Shown: piece by piece, positions 34,376-44,858 of the stretch | How the letters are laid out: each line of letters begins with the position of its first letter | Numbering within the stretch: the stretch's first letter is position 1 | Source of the DNA: Chloroflexota bacterium | Lineage (GTDB): Bacteria > Chloroflexota > Dormibacteria > Dormibacterales > Dormibacteraceae | Direction of reading: 5' to 3' | Length of the DNA: 64,000 nt | NCBI GenBank assembly: GCA_005880695.1 | Contig: VBGR01000033.1 | Location: 38,428-102,427 of the forward strand | Translations under genes and position numbers: made by a program | The notes under the pieces: generated by a model | What the model was told of the DNA's origin: nothing | Seen by the model: the letters and a program-made list of their open reading frames with translations, nothing else | The model's database searches: none

Positions 34376-35283
34376 CTGGGAACCATAAAGCTGATCGCGG
34401 CGGGCATCATCTCGAAGACGGCGGGCAGCTTGCCCACCACCTCGCCCTCGACCTGGACGAGCACCGACTCGGGCGAGGTGATCTCGATTCGCTTGCCGCG
34501 GATGATCTCGATCTTTTCCATCAGTTTCGCGTTCTTGGCATAAGACCCGTCGTAGAGCTTGCCGAAATTGAGAAGGCCTTCGACAGTGCCGATCCCACCC
34601 CGGATGACCACGTCGAAGAGCCCGTCGTCCGGCAACGCGTCGGGTGCGATACGCATGCCGCCGCCGTAGTACTGGCAGTTGGCGATGGCCACCCCCTGCG
34701 CCAGGAGCTCCCGCGGCGCGCTCCCATCGACGACCACGTGCATCAGCTGATGCCGCCAGGCCAGGAGACCGCGCAGCGTCCCGATGTAGAAGCTGGCCTT
34801 GCCGCCGAGATACTTTGGGGCGCGGTTCACCTGGTCGGACACCACTGCCCCCAGGCCGGCCTCCGCGACGTCGATGAAGTGCAGCGTCTTGCCATCGACC
34901 CGCACTCTGCCCGCGTCAAGCCGGCGCGGTCTGCCCTCGACCAGGATGCGCGCGGCCCCGGCGATGTCGGCCGGGATGCCCAGCGTCCGCCTGGTGTCGC
35001 CGCCGGTCCCGAAAGGAACGAGACCGAGCACCGACTCCGTCGGGATCGGCTCGCCACCCTCGAAGAAGCCGTTCAGGACCTCGTTCAGTGTGCCGTCGCC
35101 GCCGAGCGCCACGACCAGTGGCTGCGACTGCTTGACCGCCTCGCGGGCGATGGTCGTCGCTTCGCCGGGGCCGGTGGTCAGCGCCTCGGCGAACTTCAGC
35201 CCAGCCTCCCGGAGGGTCGCCGCGACCCTTGGCCAGCTCCGCCCGACCCGGCCCGCGGCGGCGGCCGGGTTGACTATTACCAG
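34372..35283 (-). CDS. Diacylglycerol kinase / YegS-type lipid kinase (start uncertain)
   Basis: The catalytic domain is typical: VIVNPAAAAGRVGRSW, ALGGDGTLNEVLNGF (nucleotide site) and LGLVPFGTGGDTRRTLGIP. In most relatives the last motif reads GTGNDFAR, so the Asn and Phe are replaced here. The C-terminal beta-sandwich contains YYGGGMRIAPDALPDDGLFDV. Such enzymes phosphorylate diacylglycerol or a similar lipid. A CTG at 35283 starts the protein exactly at the first beta-strand (303 residues). The alternatives, GTG 35373 and ATG 35361, overlap the preceding gene by nearly 100 bases and add unrelated residues. The neighbours also act on glycerol lipids. Confidence 0.85.
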   Translation of the reverse strand: MVIVNPAAAAGRVGRSWPRVAATLREAGLKFAEALTTGPGEATTIAREAVKQSQPLVVALGGDGTLNEVLNGFFEGGEPIPTESVLGLVPFGTGGDTRRTLGIPADIAGAARILVEGRPRRLDAGRVRVDGKTLHFIDVAEAGLGAVVSDQVNRAPKYLGGKASFYIGTLRGLLAWRHQLMHVVVDGSAPRELLAQGVAIANCQYYGGGMRIAPDALPDDGLFDVVIRGGIGTVEGLLNFGKLYDGSYAKNAKLMEKIEIIRGKRIEITSPESVLVQVEGEVVGKLPAVFEMMPAAISFMVPR

Positions 35284-36578
35284 CGCGTCTTGTCGCGTCC
35301 CCCGAGGGCGTTCGGGTTCATGATGCCGCCGGGATCGACGGCCGCCCGCAACTTTTCCCATAGTGTCCACCACTCACCCATCTCCTGCCGGACCCACGGC
35401 GCCCGGACCTGACCGGTCCCGTGGTGATGCCCGATGGTAGCGCCCTGGCGCAGCGCGGCGGCCATGGCACCCTCCCAGCAGCGGCGGTAGGCGGCTTCGG
35501 CGGCCGCGTCGTCCGGCGCCGAGCCGGCGAACGTGAAGTAAGCGCAGCAGCCGGAGAGGTAGGCGTGGCTGAAATGGCAGAGCGCGATCCCCTCCCCGCT
35601 GAGGATCTCCTTCACCTCGCTGTGGAGGGCAGGCAGGCGATCCCAACCCGCGGCCAGCTCGATCGTGTCGACGAACGAGCCCGGCGGCTCGAGGGACTGC
35701 CGGAGCCGGTCGGCCGAGAGCTTGAAGCGGCCTTCCCGCCAGCTCTCGAACTCGCCCGGGCCGAGGTCGCGGCCAGCGCCGATCAGGCGCTCCACGACAG
35801 CCTCCTCCGCGGCGGTCACCTCCGGCTCGCCGGCCAGGCCGATGACGAGGAGGCAGCTCTCGGCCGTCGAAGCTTGAAACGCAGTGTCCTCACGGTCGTA
35901 GAGGCGCATTACAAGCGGTCGCAGGCCCGTCTGGACGATCGTGCGCATCGCCTCCAGCCCCGCCTCAACGCTGGCCACGTCGTAGCCGTGGCCGAGGCTG
36001 GAAGCCGGCAGCCGGTGAACGCGGAACACGGCCTCCAGTAGGATTCCGAGGGCGCCTTCGGCTCCCACGAAGAGCTGGTGCAGGGCGGGTCCGACCGCTG
36101 AGCGGGGACCGAGCCGGGGCTCGGCGAGCGTTCCGTCCGGGAGCATCACCTTGAGGGCGAGGAGCATGTCCTCGACATTCCCGTAAAGCGTGGATTGCTG
36201 GCCCGAGGAGCGGGTCGAGACCAGGCCGCCAACGGTTGCGTCGGGCAGCGAGCTCGGATAGTGGCCCAGAGTCAGGCCCCGGCGATTGAGTTCCTCTTCG
36301 AGCTTGAGCCCATTGGCGCCCGCCTGCACTCGGACAGTCAGGTTTGTCTCGTCGACCTCCAGGATCCGGTCCAGGCTCGTCAGGTCCAGGCCGACTTCGC
36401 CGGAGCGAACCTCGACCGCCCCGCAGACTCCGGAGCGACCTCCCATCGGGACGACCCGGCGACCCGAGCCAAGCAAGGTCGCGATCTCCTCGTAGGCGGC
36501 GGGGCGTAGAACCTCGACATCAGGCTCCGCCGAGGCCGCGCGCCGCCTGATCAGCCCGAGCGGCCAGAGGTCTCTCAC
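35277..36578 (-). CDS. FAD-linked oxidase similar to alkyl-dihydroxyacetonephosphate synthase
   Basis: The 433 residues form a VAO/PCMH-type flavoenzyme. The FAD domain contains RVVPMGGRSGVCGAVE and GHYPSSLPDATVGGLV, then STLYGNVEDMLLALKVMLPDG. The C-terminal half has HFSHAYLSGCCAYFTFAGS and IGHHHGTGQVRAPWV, and ends DPGGIMNPNAL. The HHHG motif and SHxY...YFTF block resemble alkylglycerone-phosphate synthase, which swaps the acyl chain of acyl-DHAP for a fatty alcohol to form the ether bond. Glycolate/lactate oxidases have EHGIG at the HHHG position. With a GlpB-like flavoprotein upstream and a lipid kinase downstream, an ether-lipid or other glycerolipid role is plausible but unproven. Confidence 0.78.
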   Translation of the reverse strand: MRDLWPLGLIRRRAASAEPDVEVLRPAAYEEIATLLGSGRRVVPMGGRSGVCGAVEVRSGEVGLDLTSLDRILEVDETNLTVRVQAGANGLKLEEELNRRGLTLGHYPSSLPDATVGGLVSTRSSGQQSTLYGNVEDMLLALKVMLPDGTLAEPRLGPRSAVGPALHQLFVGAEGALGILLEAVFRVHRLPASSLGHGYDVASVEAGLEAMRTIVQTGLRPLVMRLYDREDTAFQASTAESCLLVIGLAGEPEVTAAEEAVVERLIGAGRDLGPGEFESWREGRFKLSADRLRQSLEPPGSFVDTIELAAGWDRLPALHSEVKEILSGEGIALCHFSHAYLSGCCAYFTFAGSAPDDAAAEAAYRRCWEGAMAAALRQGATIGHHHGTGQVRAPWVRQEMGEWWTLWEKLRAAVDPGGIMNPNALGGRDKTRW

Positions 36579-36581
36579 CGG

Positions 36582-37733
36582 TCAGGCTCGCTTTGCCGCG
36601 GCCTGTAGGCCCGCCAGGCGGCCGGTCAAAAGAGGCACGCCGAAGCCGCAGCCGCCCCCGCCGTAGTCGTAGCCTCCAAGCACCGACCCGGCCGCATAGA
36701 GGTTCTCGAAAGCGGGCCGGCCGAGGTCGTCCACCGGGCGGCATTCGGCATCGGTCAGGAGGCCGGTCCGGAATGCCGCCTCCGGATTCACGTACTCGAG
36801 GTGGCGGACCCGGGGATAGGCCGCCTGGATCGTCTCGCCCTGGTAGTACACCGCGAGGTCGAGGAGGGGCTCGCTGACGAGGCGCGCTTTCTGCAGGCCG
36901 CCCCCGATGAAGCGTCCGCTTGCCAGCACGAATGCCGAGGCTGCCAGGCGCCGCCCTGTGACGAGTGCCGCGGTCAGCCGGCCGCCGTCGCGTTCGAAGC
37001 CGGTCACTTCCGCTCGAACGACGTCGACACCGGCCGCATCGACCGCCTTCTCGAGGGCTTTGTGAAGCCGCCAGCCATGCGGCGAGGGTGGCGCGGCGAG
37101 CAGCTCGAATGCCTTGTCGGGGAGGGAGGCGAAGCCAGGCGGGTAGGCCACCACCTCGGCGGTCGTGCGGACGGCCGGTGGCAGCCGGTCATAGAGGTCG
37201 GCCAGCGCTGCGCCGGCGGGCAGCTCCTTCAACTGGACGCTAACGGGGCTCACCTTCAGGCCGAGCTCGTTCAAGCCGGCAGCGATGGCTTCGGCGTCGT
37301 ACTCGCCGATGCCCTCCACGCCGACGACGGCCACCCGCTTGCCGCGCAGGCCGTCGACCTCGCCGGGCTCAACTGAGGCGGGGACCAGCTGGCCGCGGCG
37401 CACGCCGCCGTACAGGTCGGGGAACCGGCCCTCACGGTTCCAGGCCCCGGCCAGCCGGAACCCGACCCGGCCGAGCCTGGCCTTGAACTCCTGGGTGACT
37501 GTCTCCAGGTCGGCGGCCAGGCGCAGGTGATCGCGGTAGAGGCGCCGGTACGGGTGGTAGGGCTCGGTCATCATCACCTCTTCCAGGTCGGGCGCTATCT
37601 CCATCGCGCCGGCGTAGAGCGCCGTCGCTCCGGGGGCCCGGCTGACCAGGGTGACCTGGGCGCCCTGCTCGGCGGCCGTGACCGCGGCCCAGCAGCCCGC
37701 GAGTCCGCCGCCCACCACGACCACTTGCATCAC
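36582..37733 (-). CDS. GlpB-like FAD flavoprotein (anaerobic glycerol-3-phosphate dehydrogenase subunit B family)
   Basis: The 383 residues start with MQVVVVGGGLAGCWAAVTAA, a Rossmann dinucleotide site. LVSRAPGATALYAGAMEIA follows, and the C-terminal FAD motif is FENLYAAGSVLGGYDYGGGG. This pattern fits GlpB, the flavin subunit of anaerobic glycerol-3-phosphate dehydrogenase. glpA and glpC are absent from the window, so it may work with another partner, possibly the FAD-linked oxidase that follows three bases later. It overlaps ribF by four bases. Confidence 0.78.
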   Translation of the reverse strand: MMQVVVVGGGLAGCWAAVTAAEQGAQVTLVSRAPGATALYAGAMEIAPDLEEVMMTEPYHPYRRLYRDHLRLAADLETVTQEFKARLGRVGFRLAGAWNREGRFPDLYGGVRRGQLVPASVEPGEVDGLRGKRVAVVGVEGIGEYDAEAIAAGLNELGLKVSPVSVQLKELPAGAALADLYDRLPPAVRTTAEVVAYPPGFASLPDKAFELLAAPPSPHGWRLHKALEKAVDAAGVDVVRAEVTGFERDGGRLTAALVTGRRLAASAFVLASGRFIGGGLQKARLVSEPLLDLAVYYQGETIQAAYPRVRHLEYVNPEAAFRTGLLTDAECRPVDDLGRPAFENLYAAGSVLGGYDYGGGGCGFGVPLLTGRLAGLQAAAKRA

Positions 37734-38641
37734 GGTCTACTGGAGAGGATGCGCCGGGTCTGCTCGACGTCCCGTGCGATCTGCTCGGCGAGCTCTTCCG
37801 CCGAAGTGAACTTCTCCTCCTCTCGGAGCCTGGCCACGAAGGCCGCCTCCAGTTGCGTGCCGTAAAGGTCCCCGTCGAAGTCGAGGAGGTAGACCTCCAC
37901 CGTCAGACGGTCGCCTCCGAACGTCGGTCGGTAGCCGACGTTGAGGGCACCGGCGTGATCGCCGAAGAGGCTCTTGACCCGCACCGCATAAACGCCGCGC
38001 AGCGGCACCAGCTTGTTGAGCTGCACCGCCAGGTTGGCCGTCGGGAATCCGAAGGCACGGCCGATCTGAGCGCCGCGCTCGACAGTCCCGCGGAGTGTGA
38101 AGGGACGGCCGAGGTGGCGGTTCGCCTCCGGGATATCGCCCGCACCGAGCAGGCGGCGAATATCCGAGCTGTGCAGCTCCTTGCCGTCGAGCTCAAAGGG
38201 GGGAGTCACGACGACGTCGAGGCCATGTTCGCGAAGCCAGGCGACGTCGCCTTGCCGCTTGTGGCCGAGCGCGAAGTCCGGGCCGCAGACGAGGCGGCAG
38301 ATCGTCATGCCTCGCTGGAGCTCGGCGATGAAGTCCGCGGCCGGCTGCTTGGCGACCTGGGGCGTGAAGCTGAGCACTATCGCGTGATCCAGGCCGAGGG
38401 CCTCCAGGAGCTCGAGCTTCTCGTCCTGCGTTGTCAGGGCGGGTGGGCAGTTGAGGGGGTCGACGATGCAGCGCGGGTGAGGCTCAAACGTGAGGACCAC
38501 CGTCTCGCAGTGGGCCCTGGTCGCCTCTTCGCGGACCCTGGCCAGCACCGCCTGGTGTCCCAGGTGGACGCCGTCGAAGCTCCCGATGGTGAGGACGACC
38601 TTGCCGATGCCCTCCGCCGGGATGCCCTGGTGGCGGATCAC
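37730..38641 (-). CDS. ribF: Bifunctional riboflavin kinase / FAD synthetase
   Basis: RibF makes FMN and then FAD from riboflavin. The 303 residues hold the N-terminal adenylyltransferase (LTIGSFDGVHLGHQAVLARV, a nucleotidyltransferase GxFDGxHxGH motif) and the C-terminal flavokinase (GRAFGFPTANLAV, GVYAVRV, VEVYLLDFDGDLYG). It overlaps truB and the GlpB-like gene by four bases each. Two FAD enzymes lie immediately downstream in the same operon. Confidence 0.95.
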   Translation of the reverse strand: MIRHQGIPAEGIGKVVLTIGSFDGVHLGHQAVLARVREEATRAHCETVVLTFEPHPRCIVDPLNCPPALTTQDEKLELLEALGLDHAIVLSFTPQVAKQPAADFIAELQRGMTICRLVCGPDFALGHKRQGDVAWLREHGLDVVVTPPFELDGKELHSSDIRRLLGAGDIPEANRHLGRPFTLRGTVERGAQIGRAFGFPTANLAVQLNKLVPLRGVYAVRVKSLFGDHAGALNVGYRPTFGGDRLTVEVYLLDFDGDLYGTQLEAAFVARLREEEKFTSAEELAEQIARDVEQTRRILSSRP

Positions 38642-39519
38642 GTCAGGACTTTGTCAGGCACGAAGGTCCGCCGGAGCGGGTCAGCGTGCCCGAGCGCGAC
38701 CAGCCGGCCGTCCTCGGCGTGGGCGCGGAGCGGACCCCATCCGGGCTCGGGCAGGACCCGCACCTGCCGGCCCTGCCGGACCAGGGCCTCCAGCTCGATC
38801 GTCAGCCGCACGCGTTCCATCGCCGGCAGGATCGCCTCGCAGGGGAGGAGGCGCGCCTCCACGGCCGCGCCATCCGCCAGGTCCTCCAGGCTGGCCGAGT
38901 CGGGCAGCCGCAGCTCTCCATAGGCCGATCTCACCAGCCGGCCCAGGTAGCCGCCCACTCCCAGCCGCTCGCCCAGGTCGCGGGCCAGCGCCCGCAGGTA
39001 GGTGCCGCTGCCGCAGACGACCTCGATCGAGGCGACCGCGTGCGGGCCGGGCTGGAAGTCCAGCAGGCGGGCCGAGAAGACCTCCACCTCCCTGGCCGCG
39101 GGCCGCAGGTCCTCGCCCTGCCTGGCCAGCTCGTATGAGCGCTTGCCGGCCAGCTTGACCGCGGAGTACGCCGGCGGCCGCTGCATGATCCGGCCCACGA
39201 ACCCGGCCAGCGCTCCGGCGACCAGCTCCGCGTCGAGCCCGCTCGGGTCCGCCACGACCTTCGGCTCAGCTTCGGCGTCGTCGGTCCCGGTGGTGAAGCC
39301 GAGGTGGATGTCGGCCAGGTAGGTCTTGGGCAGCTGGTGCGCGAAGTCGGCCAGGCGCGTCGCCGACTCGAAGAGGATGGGAAGCACCCCTGTCGCCAGC
39401 GGATCGAGCGTCCCCGCGTGGCCCACCCGGTGGGCGCCCGTCAACTCCCGGAGCCGGCGGACCATCGTGAAGGAGGTCGCGCCGGGTGCCTTATCGAGGT
39501 TGAGGACCCCGGCCCGCAC
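38638..39519 (-). CDS. truB: tRNA pseudouridine(55) synthase TruB
   Basis: TruB makes pseudouridine 55 in the T-loop of tRNAs. The 293 residues show GVLNLDKAPGATSFTMVRRL, then RVGHAGTLDPLATGVLPI with the catalytic Asp, and RPPAYSAVKLAGKRSYELAR. The C-terminal part contains a PUA-like region. The start is GTG. It overlaps the nrnA-like gene by 29 bases and ribF by four bases, in the usual rbfA-nrnA-truB-ribF order. Confidence 0.95.
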   Translation of the reverse strand: MRAGVLNLDKAPGATSFTMVRRLRELTGAHRVGHAGTLDPLATGVLPILFESATRLADFAHQLPKTYLADIHLGFTTGTDDAEAEPKVVADPSGLDAELVAGALAGFVGRIMQRPPAYSAVKLAGKRSYELARQGEDLRPAAREVEVFSARLLDFQPGPHAVASIEVVCGSGTYLRALARDLGERLGVGGYLGRLVRSAYGELRLPDSASLEDLADGAAVEARLLPCEAILPAMERVRLTIELEALVRQGRQVRVLPEPGWGPLRAHAEDGRLVALGHADPLRRTFVPDKVLT

Positions 39520-40525
39520 GGGACGTCCTTCCCACCGAGGGTGGCTGGCGGCCGTTGGTGCCTGCGATCGCCTCCAGCGCCTTCGTGAGCACCATCTTCA
39601 CCGCCTGGTCCATCGGCGCCTCGATCTCAGCGCCGGCCGCCCGCAGGTGTCCGCCACCGCCGAACTCGGCGGTCAGGGCCGCCGCGTCAATCCCGCCGCG
39701 GCTGCGCACGCTGATCTTGGTGAGCGCCGGGCTGACCTCCTTGAAAAGGATCGCCATCTCCATCCCGGCGATGCTGTTGAGCGTGTCGATGATGCCCTCC
39801 GACTCGGACATCTCTGCTTCCGCGTCACGCAGCATGCCGCGCGTCACGCGCGACCAGACGAGCTTGCCGTCGGCCTCCACATGCATGGCGGCCAGGCTCA
39901 GCGCCGAGAGCCGCAGGGTGGTCAGCGGGCGCGACTTGTAGACCATCGTCGCGATCTGCCCCGGGTCGGCGCCGAGGCGCGCCAGCCGGGCGGCGGCCTC
40001 CAGGCAGTCGGGCGTCGTGTTCTCGTGGCGAAAGCCGCCGGTGTCCGTCATCAGCGAGGTGTAGAGATTGGTCGCCATGGTCGCGGTGATCGGGCAGCCG
40101 TAAGCGTCGAGCATGGCGATCACCATCTCGCCGACCGCCGAGGCGTCGGGGTCGATGATGTTGATGTCGCCGAACCTGGTGTTCGACAGGTGGTGGTCGA
40201 TGTTGACGATCGTTGCGTGAGTGGCGATGTGGCGCACCCCGCTGCCGGAACGCTCCATGTTGCCGGCGTCGAAGAACAGAACCAGGGCCGGGTCCGCGTT
40301 GGGAGGCGGCCGGTCAGAGACCTGGTCGAAACCGGGCAACCACTCATACATCATCGGCAGCGGCGGCGGGATCACCACCCAGACCTGCTTGCCCTTGGTC
40401 CGCAGCGCCTCCGCAAAGGCGAGGCTGCACCCGAGAGTGTCGCCGTCCGCGTCCTTGTGGCCGAAGATCAAGACCTCCTGGTTGGCCTCGATCAGCTCGC
40501 CGACCTGGTCGAAGAGGTTCTTCAG
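39491..40525 (-). CDS. nrnA: DHH-family phosphoesterase, NrnA-like (non-canonical start)
   Basis: NrnA-type enzymes degrade nanoRNAs and pAp. DHH motifs are IFGHKDADGDTLGCSLAFAE, LFFDAGNMERSG and IVNIDHHLSNTRFGD, and the DHHA1 domain ends with EFGGGGHLRAAGAEI. The first canonical start, TTG at 40471, falls at the first beta-strand of the motif and removes the normal leading helix. A CTG at 40525-40523 overlaps the rbfA stop as CTGA and gives KNLFDQVGELIEANQEVLIF, the usual N-terminus (344 residues). GGAGGAGGG lies about 12 bases upstream. An ATC nine bases earlier is a weaker alternative. Confidence 0.92.
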   Translation of the reverse strand: MKNLFDQVGELIEANQEVLIFGHKDADGDTLGCSLAFAEALRTKGKQVWVVIPPPLPMMYEWLPGFDQVSDRPPPNADPALVLFFDAGNMERSGSGVRHIATHATIVNIDHHLSNTRFGDINIIDPDASAVGEMVIAMLDAYGCPITATMATNLYTSLMTDTGGFRHENTTPDCLEAAARLARLGADPGQIATMVYKSRPLTTLRLSALSLAAMHVEADGKLVWSRVTRGMLRDAEAEMSESEGIIDTLNSIAGMEMAILFKEVSPALTKISVRSRGGIDAAALTAEFGGGGHLRAAGAEIEAPMDQAVKMVLTKALEAIAGTNGRQPPSVGRTSRAGRGPQPR

Positions 40526-40902
40526 CTTCTGGATGAGCCCTCCTCCCTCTGTTGCTCGCCTTCGGGCAGCACCTCACGCAACCGCTTGGAGATGTGGACG
40601 CTGTACTCGATCGACGGGTCCAGCTCGAAGTGGAGGTCCGGCGAGAAGCGCAGGTTGCTCAGCCGACGGCCGAGCTCGTGCCGGATCAAGCCCTTGGCGC
40701 TGTTCAAGCCCCGCAAAGTCTCCTCCTGCTCCTCCTGTTCGCCGTAGACGCTGACCCTTACGCGGGCCTGCCGGAGGTCGGGCGACATCCGCACGGAGGT
40801 GATGCTGACAAAGCCGATCCGGGGATCCTTGAGGTTGCGCTGGATGATTTCCATGACCTCCTGGCGGACCTGGCCCGCGACCTGGTCGATGCGGTACCCC
40901 AT
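40522..40902 (-). CDS. rbfA: Ribosome-binding factor A
   Basis: RbfA helps mature the 5' end of 16S rRNA in the small subunit. From the ATG at 40902 it has 126 residues: RIDQVAGQVRQEVMEIIQRN, DPRIGFVSITSVRMSPDLRQ and HELGRRLSNLRFSPDLHFELD, all typical. The frame upstream to 41208 runs through a repeat element and the end of infB and is not part of the protein. Unlike in most genomes, 221 bases separate infB from rbfA, and almost all of that is the inserted element. Confidence 0.94.
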   Translation of the reverse strand: MGYRIDQVAGQVRQEVMEIIQRNLKDPRIGFVSITSVRMSPDLRQARVRVSVYGEQEEQEETLRGLNSAKGLIRHELGRRLSNLRFSPDLHFELDPSIEYSVHISKRLREVLPEGEQQREEGSSRS

Positions 40903-40912
40903 TTCAGAGGCT

Positions 40913-41123
40913 AGTGGACCGGCTCGGCTGGGGCCCAAGCAGCCCGGAGGGGCTTTGACCGGCCGCCGAGGCCGTCGGTGCCCAGGATGGGGTGGTGCGC
41001 CAGGCAGCGCATCCGGAGATGCGCGACGACGCGCGCCGGGCCCCCAGACACCGGCATCAGCGCCGTCAGGCGCCCGGCGGAAATCGGCGGTCGGATGCCG
41101 GGCATCATGCCGGGCCGGTTCAC

Positions 41124-41124
<1 letters not shown>
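40913..41124. repeat. MITE-like element, copy A (between infB and rbfA)
   Basis: This 212-base element is bounded by imperfect inverted repeats. The left end is AGTGGACCGGCTCGGC. The right end read from the opposite strand is AGTGAACCGGCCCGGC, 14 of 16 matching. Its core (40969-41080) is about four-fifths identical by hand alignment to 56415-56529. Conserved hairpins are GCGCATC with GATGCGC (41007-41024) and GCGCC-GTCA-GGCGC (41060-41073). The last base overlaps the infB stop codon. No protein is encoded. It is transcribed as part of the infB-rbfA message. Confidence 0.8.
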
Positions 41125-43108
<1,984 letters not shown>

Positions 43109-43112
<4 letters not shown>

Positions 43113-43372
43113 CGGCCCGAACTACGGATTATCCCCCACACCTCCGGATCCACACCTCCGCGCAGCGCTCGCTCCAGGCCGCGCCGCTTCCGGGCGAGCT
43201 CGGCGCAGGCCGGATCCGGGTGCAGATATGCGCCCCGGCCCGGAGCCCGGCCGGTCGGGTCGGCCACGATGATTCCGCGATCGTTCCGAACCAGCCTGAC
43301 CAGCCCACGCCGCCCGCCCTCCTGGCGGCAGCCGACACAGGTGCGGACCGGCTCATGGCTTCGCTTCGGCGT
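43109..43372 (-). CDS. ylxR: YlxR/RnpM-family protein (no canonical start codon)
   Basis: Between nusA and infB the frame encodes a clear YlxR protein: [39 protein letters not shown] and, at the end, [10 protein letters not shown]. The CxxC and GRGAY motifs are diagnostic. Bacillus YlxR (RnpM) modulates RNase P. No ATG, GTG, TTG or CTG lies upstream of the homology in this frame. An ACG at 43372 gives [15 protein letters not shown], an N-terminus typical of the family, overlapping the end of nusA by 20 bases. That start is a guess. The stop overlaps the infB ATG. Confidence 0.85.
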
Positions 43373-44360
43373 GGTGGTTCTCGACCTCCTCCTCCTGCTC
43401 CTCCGGCGCCGGCTTGATGTCGATCCGCCAGCCGGTCAGCTTGGCGGCCAGGCGTGCGTTCTGCCCGTCCTTACCGATCGCCAGGGAGAGCTGCCCCCGG
43501 GGCACCATCAGCGTCGCGGTGTTGGTCGTGCGGTCGAGCTTGACGTCCAGCACCCTGGCCGGCCCCAGCGCCGCGGCGGCGAAGGTGGCGGGATCGTCCG
43601 ACCAGGCGACGATGTCGACATGCTCCTGGCCCAGCTCGCTCAGAAGCGAGTGGTGACGGACGCCCTTCGGTCCCACGCAGGCACCCACCGGATCGATGCC
43701 AGGCACGTCGCTGGCGACCGCCACCTTGGTGCGCAGCCCAGGCTCCCGGGCGATTGCCCTGACCTCAACCGAGCCGGCCTTGATCTCCGGCACCTCGGCC
43801 TCCAGCAGCCGCCGCACGAAGAGCCGGCTGGCCCGGGAGACCTGAACCTGGGCCTGGGAGCGGTACCGCTTGGCGTCCAGGATCACGACTGTGAGCGGCC
43901 GGCCGGGACGAAGCTCCTCGCCGGGGATCTGCTCTTCGGGCGGCAGGACTCCTTCGGCGCGGCCCCCCAGGTCCAGGTAGACGGTCCCGGCCTCGATCCG
44001 GTCGATGACGCCGTTTGCCAGCTCGCCGCGGTGCTCGGCCACCTCTTGCAGGGTTCGATCCCGCTCCAGGTTGCGAATGTGGCGCAGGACCGCCTGCTTC
44101 GCGGTCTGGGCGGCCAGCCGGGCGAAATCCTCAGTGGGCAGGGCGCGGATGTGCTCGGCTCCCTCCGCATCCACCTCGCGAGCCTGGACGTCGAGCGACG
44201 CGCTGCTGGGGTCGATCCGGACCGTGATATAGCCGGGCGGGTCGAAGGCTCGTCGGTAAGCGTCGGCGAGCGCTTGCTCGACTGTCCGTAGCAGCTCGTC
44301 CATTGGGATGCCGAGCTCCTCGTGGAGCTGCTGGAGCGCGGCCAGGAACTCGCTGTTCAG
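43353..44360 (-). CDS. nusA: Transcription termination/antitermination factor NusA (CTG start)
   Basis: NusA binds RNA polymerase and influences pausing, termination and antitermination. The 335 residues contain the N-terminal domain ([20 protein letters not shown]), an S1 domain, KH1 ([20 protein letters not shown]) and KH2 ([20 protein letters not shown]). An acidic tail follows. The first canonical start, ATG at 44303, lies 19 residues inside the conserved N-terminal helix. Upstream the frame is closed by TGA at 44381-44379 and contains only GCC TGT GAG TAC AAC CCT before the CTG at 44360. That CTG yields the family's standard MNxEFLxAL start. Confidence 0.96.
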   Translation of the reverse strand: MNSEFLAALQQLHEELGIPMDELLRTVEQALADAYRRAFDPPGYITVRIDPSSASLDVQAREVDAEGAEHIRALPTEDFARLAAQTAKQAVLRHIRNLERDRTLQEVAEHRGELANGVIDRIEAGTVYLDLGGRAEGVLPPEEQIPGEELRPGRPLTVVILDAKRYRSQAQVQVSRASRLFVRRLLEAEVPEIKAGSVEVRAIAREPGLRTKVAVASDVPGIDPVGACVGPKGVRHHSLLSELGQEHVDIVAWSDDPATFAAAALGPARVLDVKLDRTTNTATLMVPRGQLSLAIGKDGQNARLAAKLTGWRIDIKPAPEEQEEEVENHHAEAKP

Positions 44361-44370
44361 AGGGTTGTAC

Positions 44371-44832
44371 TCACAGGCTCACAGTGAGCCTGGCGGCACG
44401 GACGTCGTCCCAGCCGATCTCGACCAGCCGCCCGCCCTTCGCCTCTACTGCGATGCCGTCGTCGTCCACGCGGGCCAGGACACCCTCGAGGACGCCCTCG
44501 CTGGTGTCGCCGTACCGGTAGCGGACGTTGACCTTCTGGCCGGCGAAGCGCTCGTACTCGTGGCGGTTGCGAAGCGGCCGCTCCGCGCCGGGTGAGGAGA
44601 CCTCGAGCGTGTAGGGGCCGGATACAAGGCCTGCCTGGTCCAGGAGCGGCCCGCTCACCTCGCTGACGCGCTCACAGTCGTCGATGCTGACCCGGCCCGC
44701 CGGCTTATCGATCGAGATGCGCAGGGTCCGGCCGCCGGGGCCGAGCTGCTCGATGGCATAGATCTCATAGCCCATGTGCTTCAACGTGGGCGCGAGCAGC
44801 TTCTCGATTTCCGCTATTGGCCAGCCTGGCAT
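44371..44832 (-). CDS. rimP: Ribosome maturation factor RimP
   Basis: RimP assists 30S subunit assembly. The 153 residues show the N-terminal domain with YEIYAIEQLGPGGRTLRISI and CERVSEVSGPLLDQ, then VSSPGAERPLRNRHEYERFA leading into the SH3-like C-terminal domain. It heads the nusA-infB operon as in most bacteria. It is 26 bases downstream of secF on the same strand. Confidence 0.94.
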   Translation of the reverse strand: MPGWPIAEIEKLLAPTLKHMGYEIYAIEQLGPGGRTLRISIDKPAGRVSIDDCERVSEVSGPLLDQAGLVSGPYTLEVSSPGAERPLRNRHEYERFAGQKVNVRYRYGDTSEGVLEGVLARVDDDGIAVEAKGGRLVEIGWDDVRAARLTVSL

Positions 44833-44858
44833 GTCAAAGGGATTTCCGATGTCCGACC

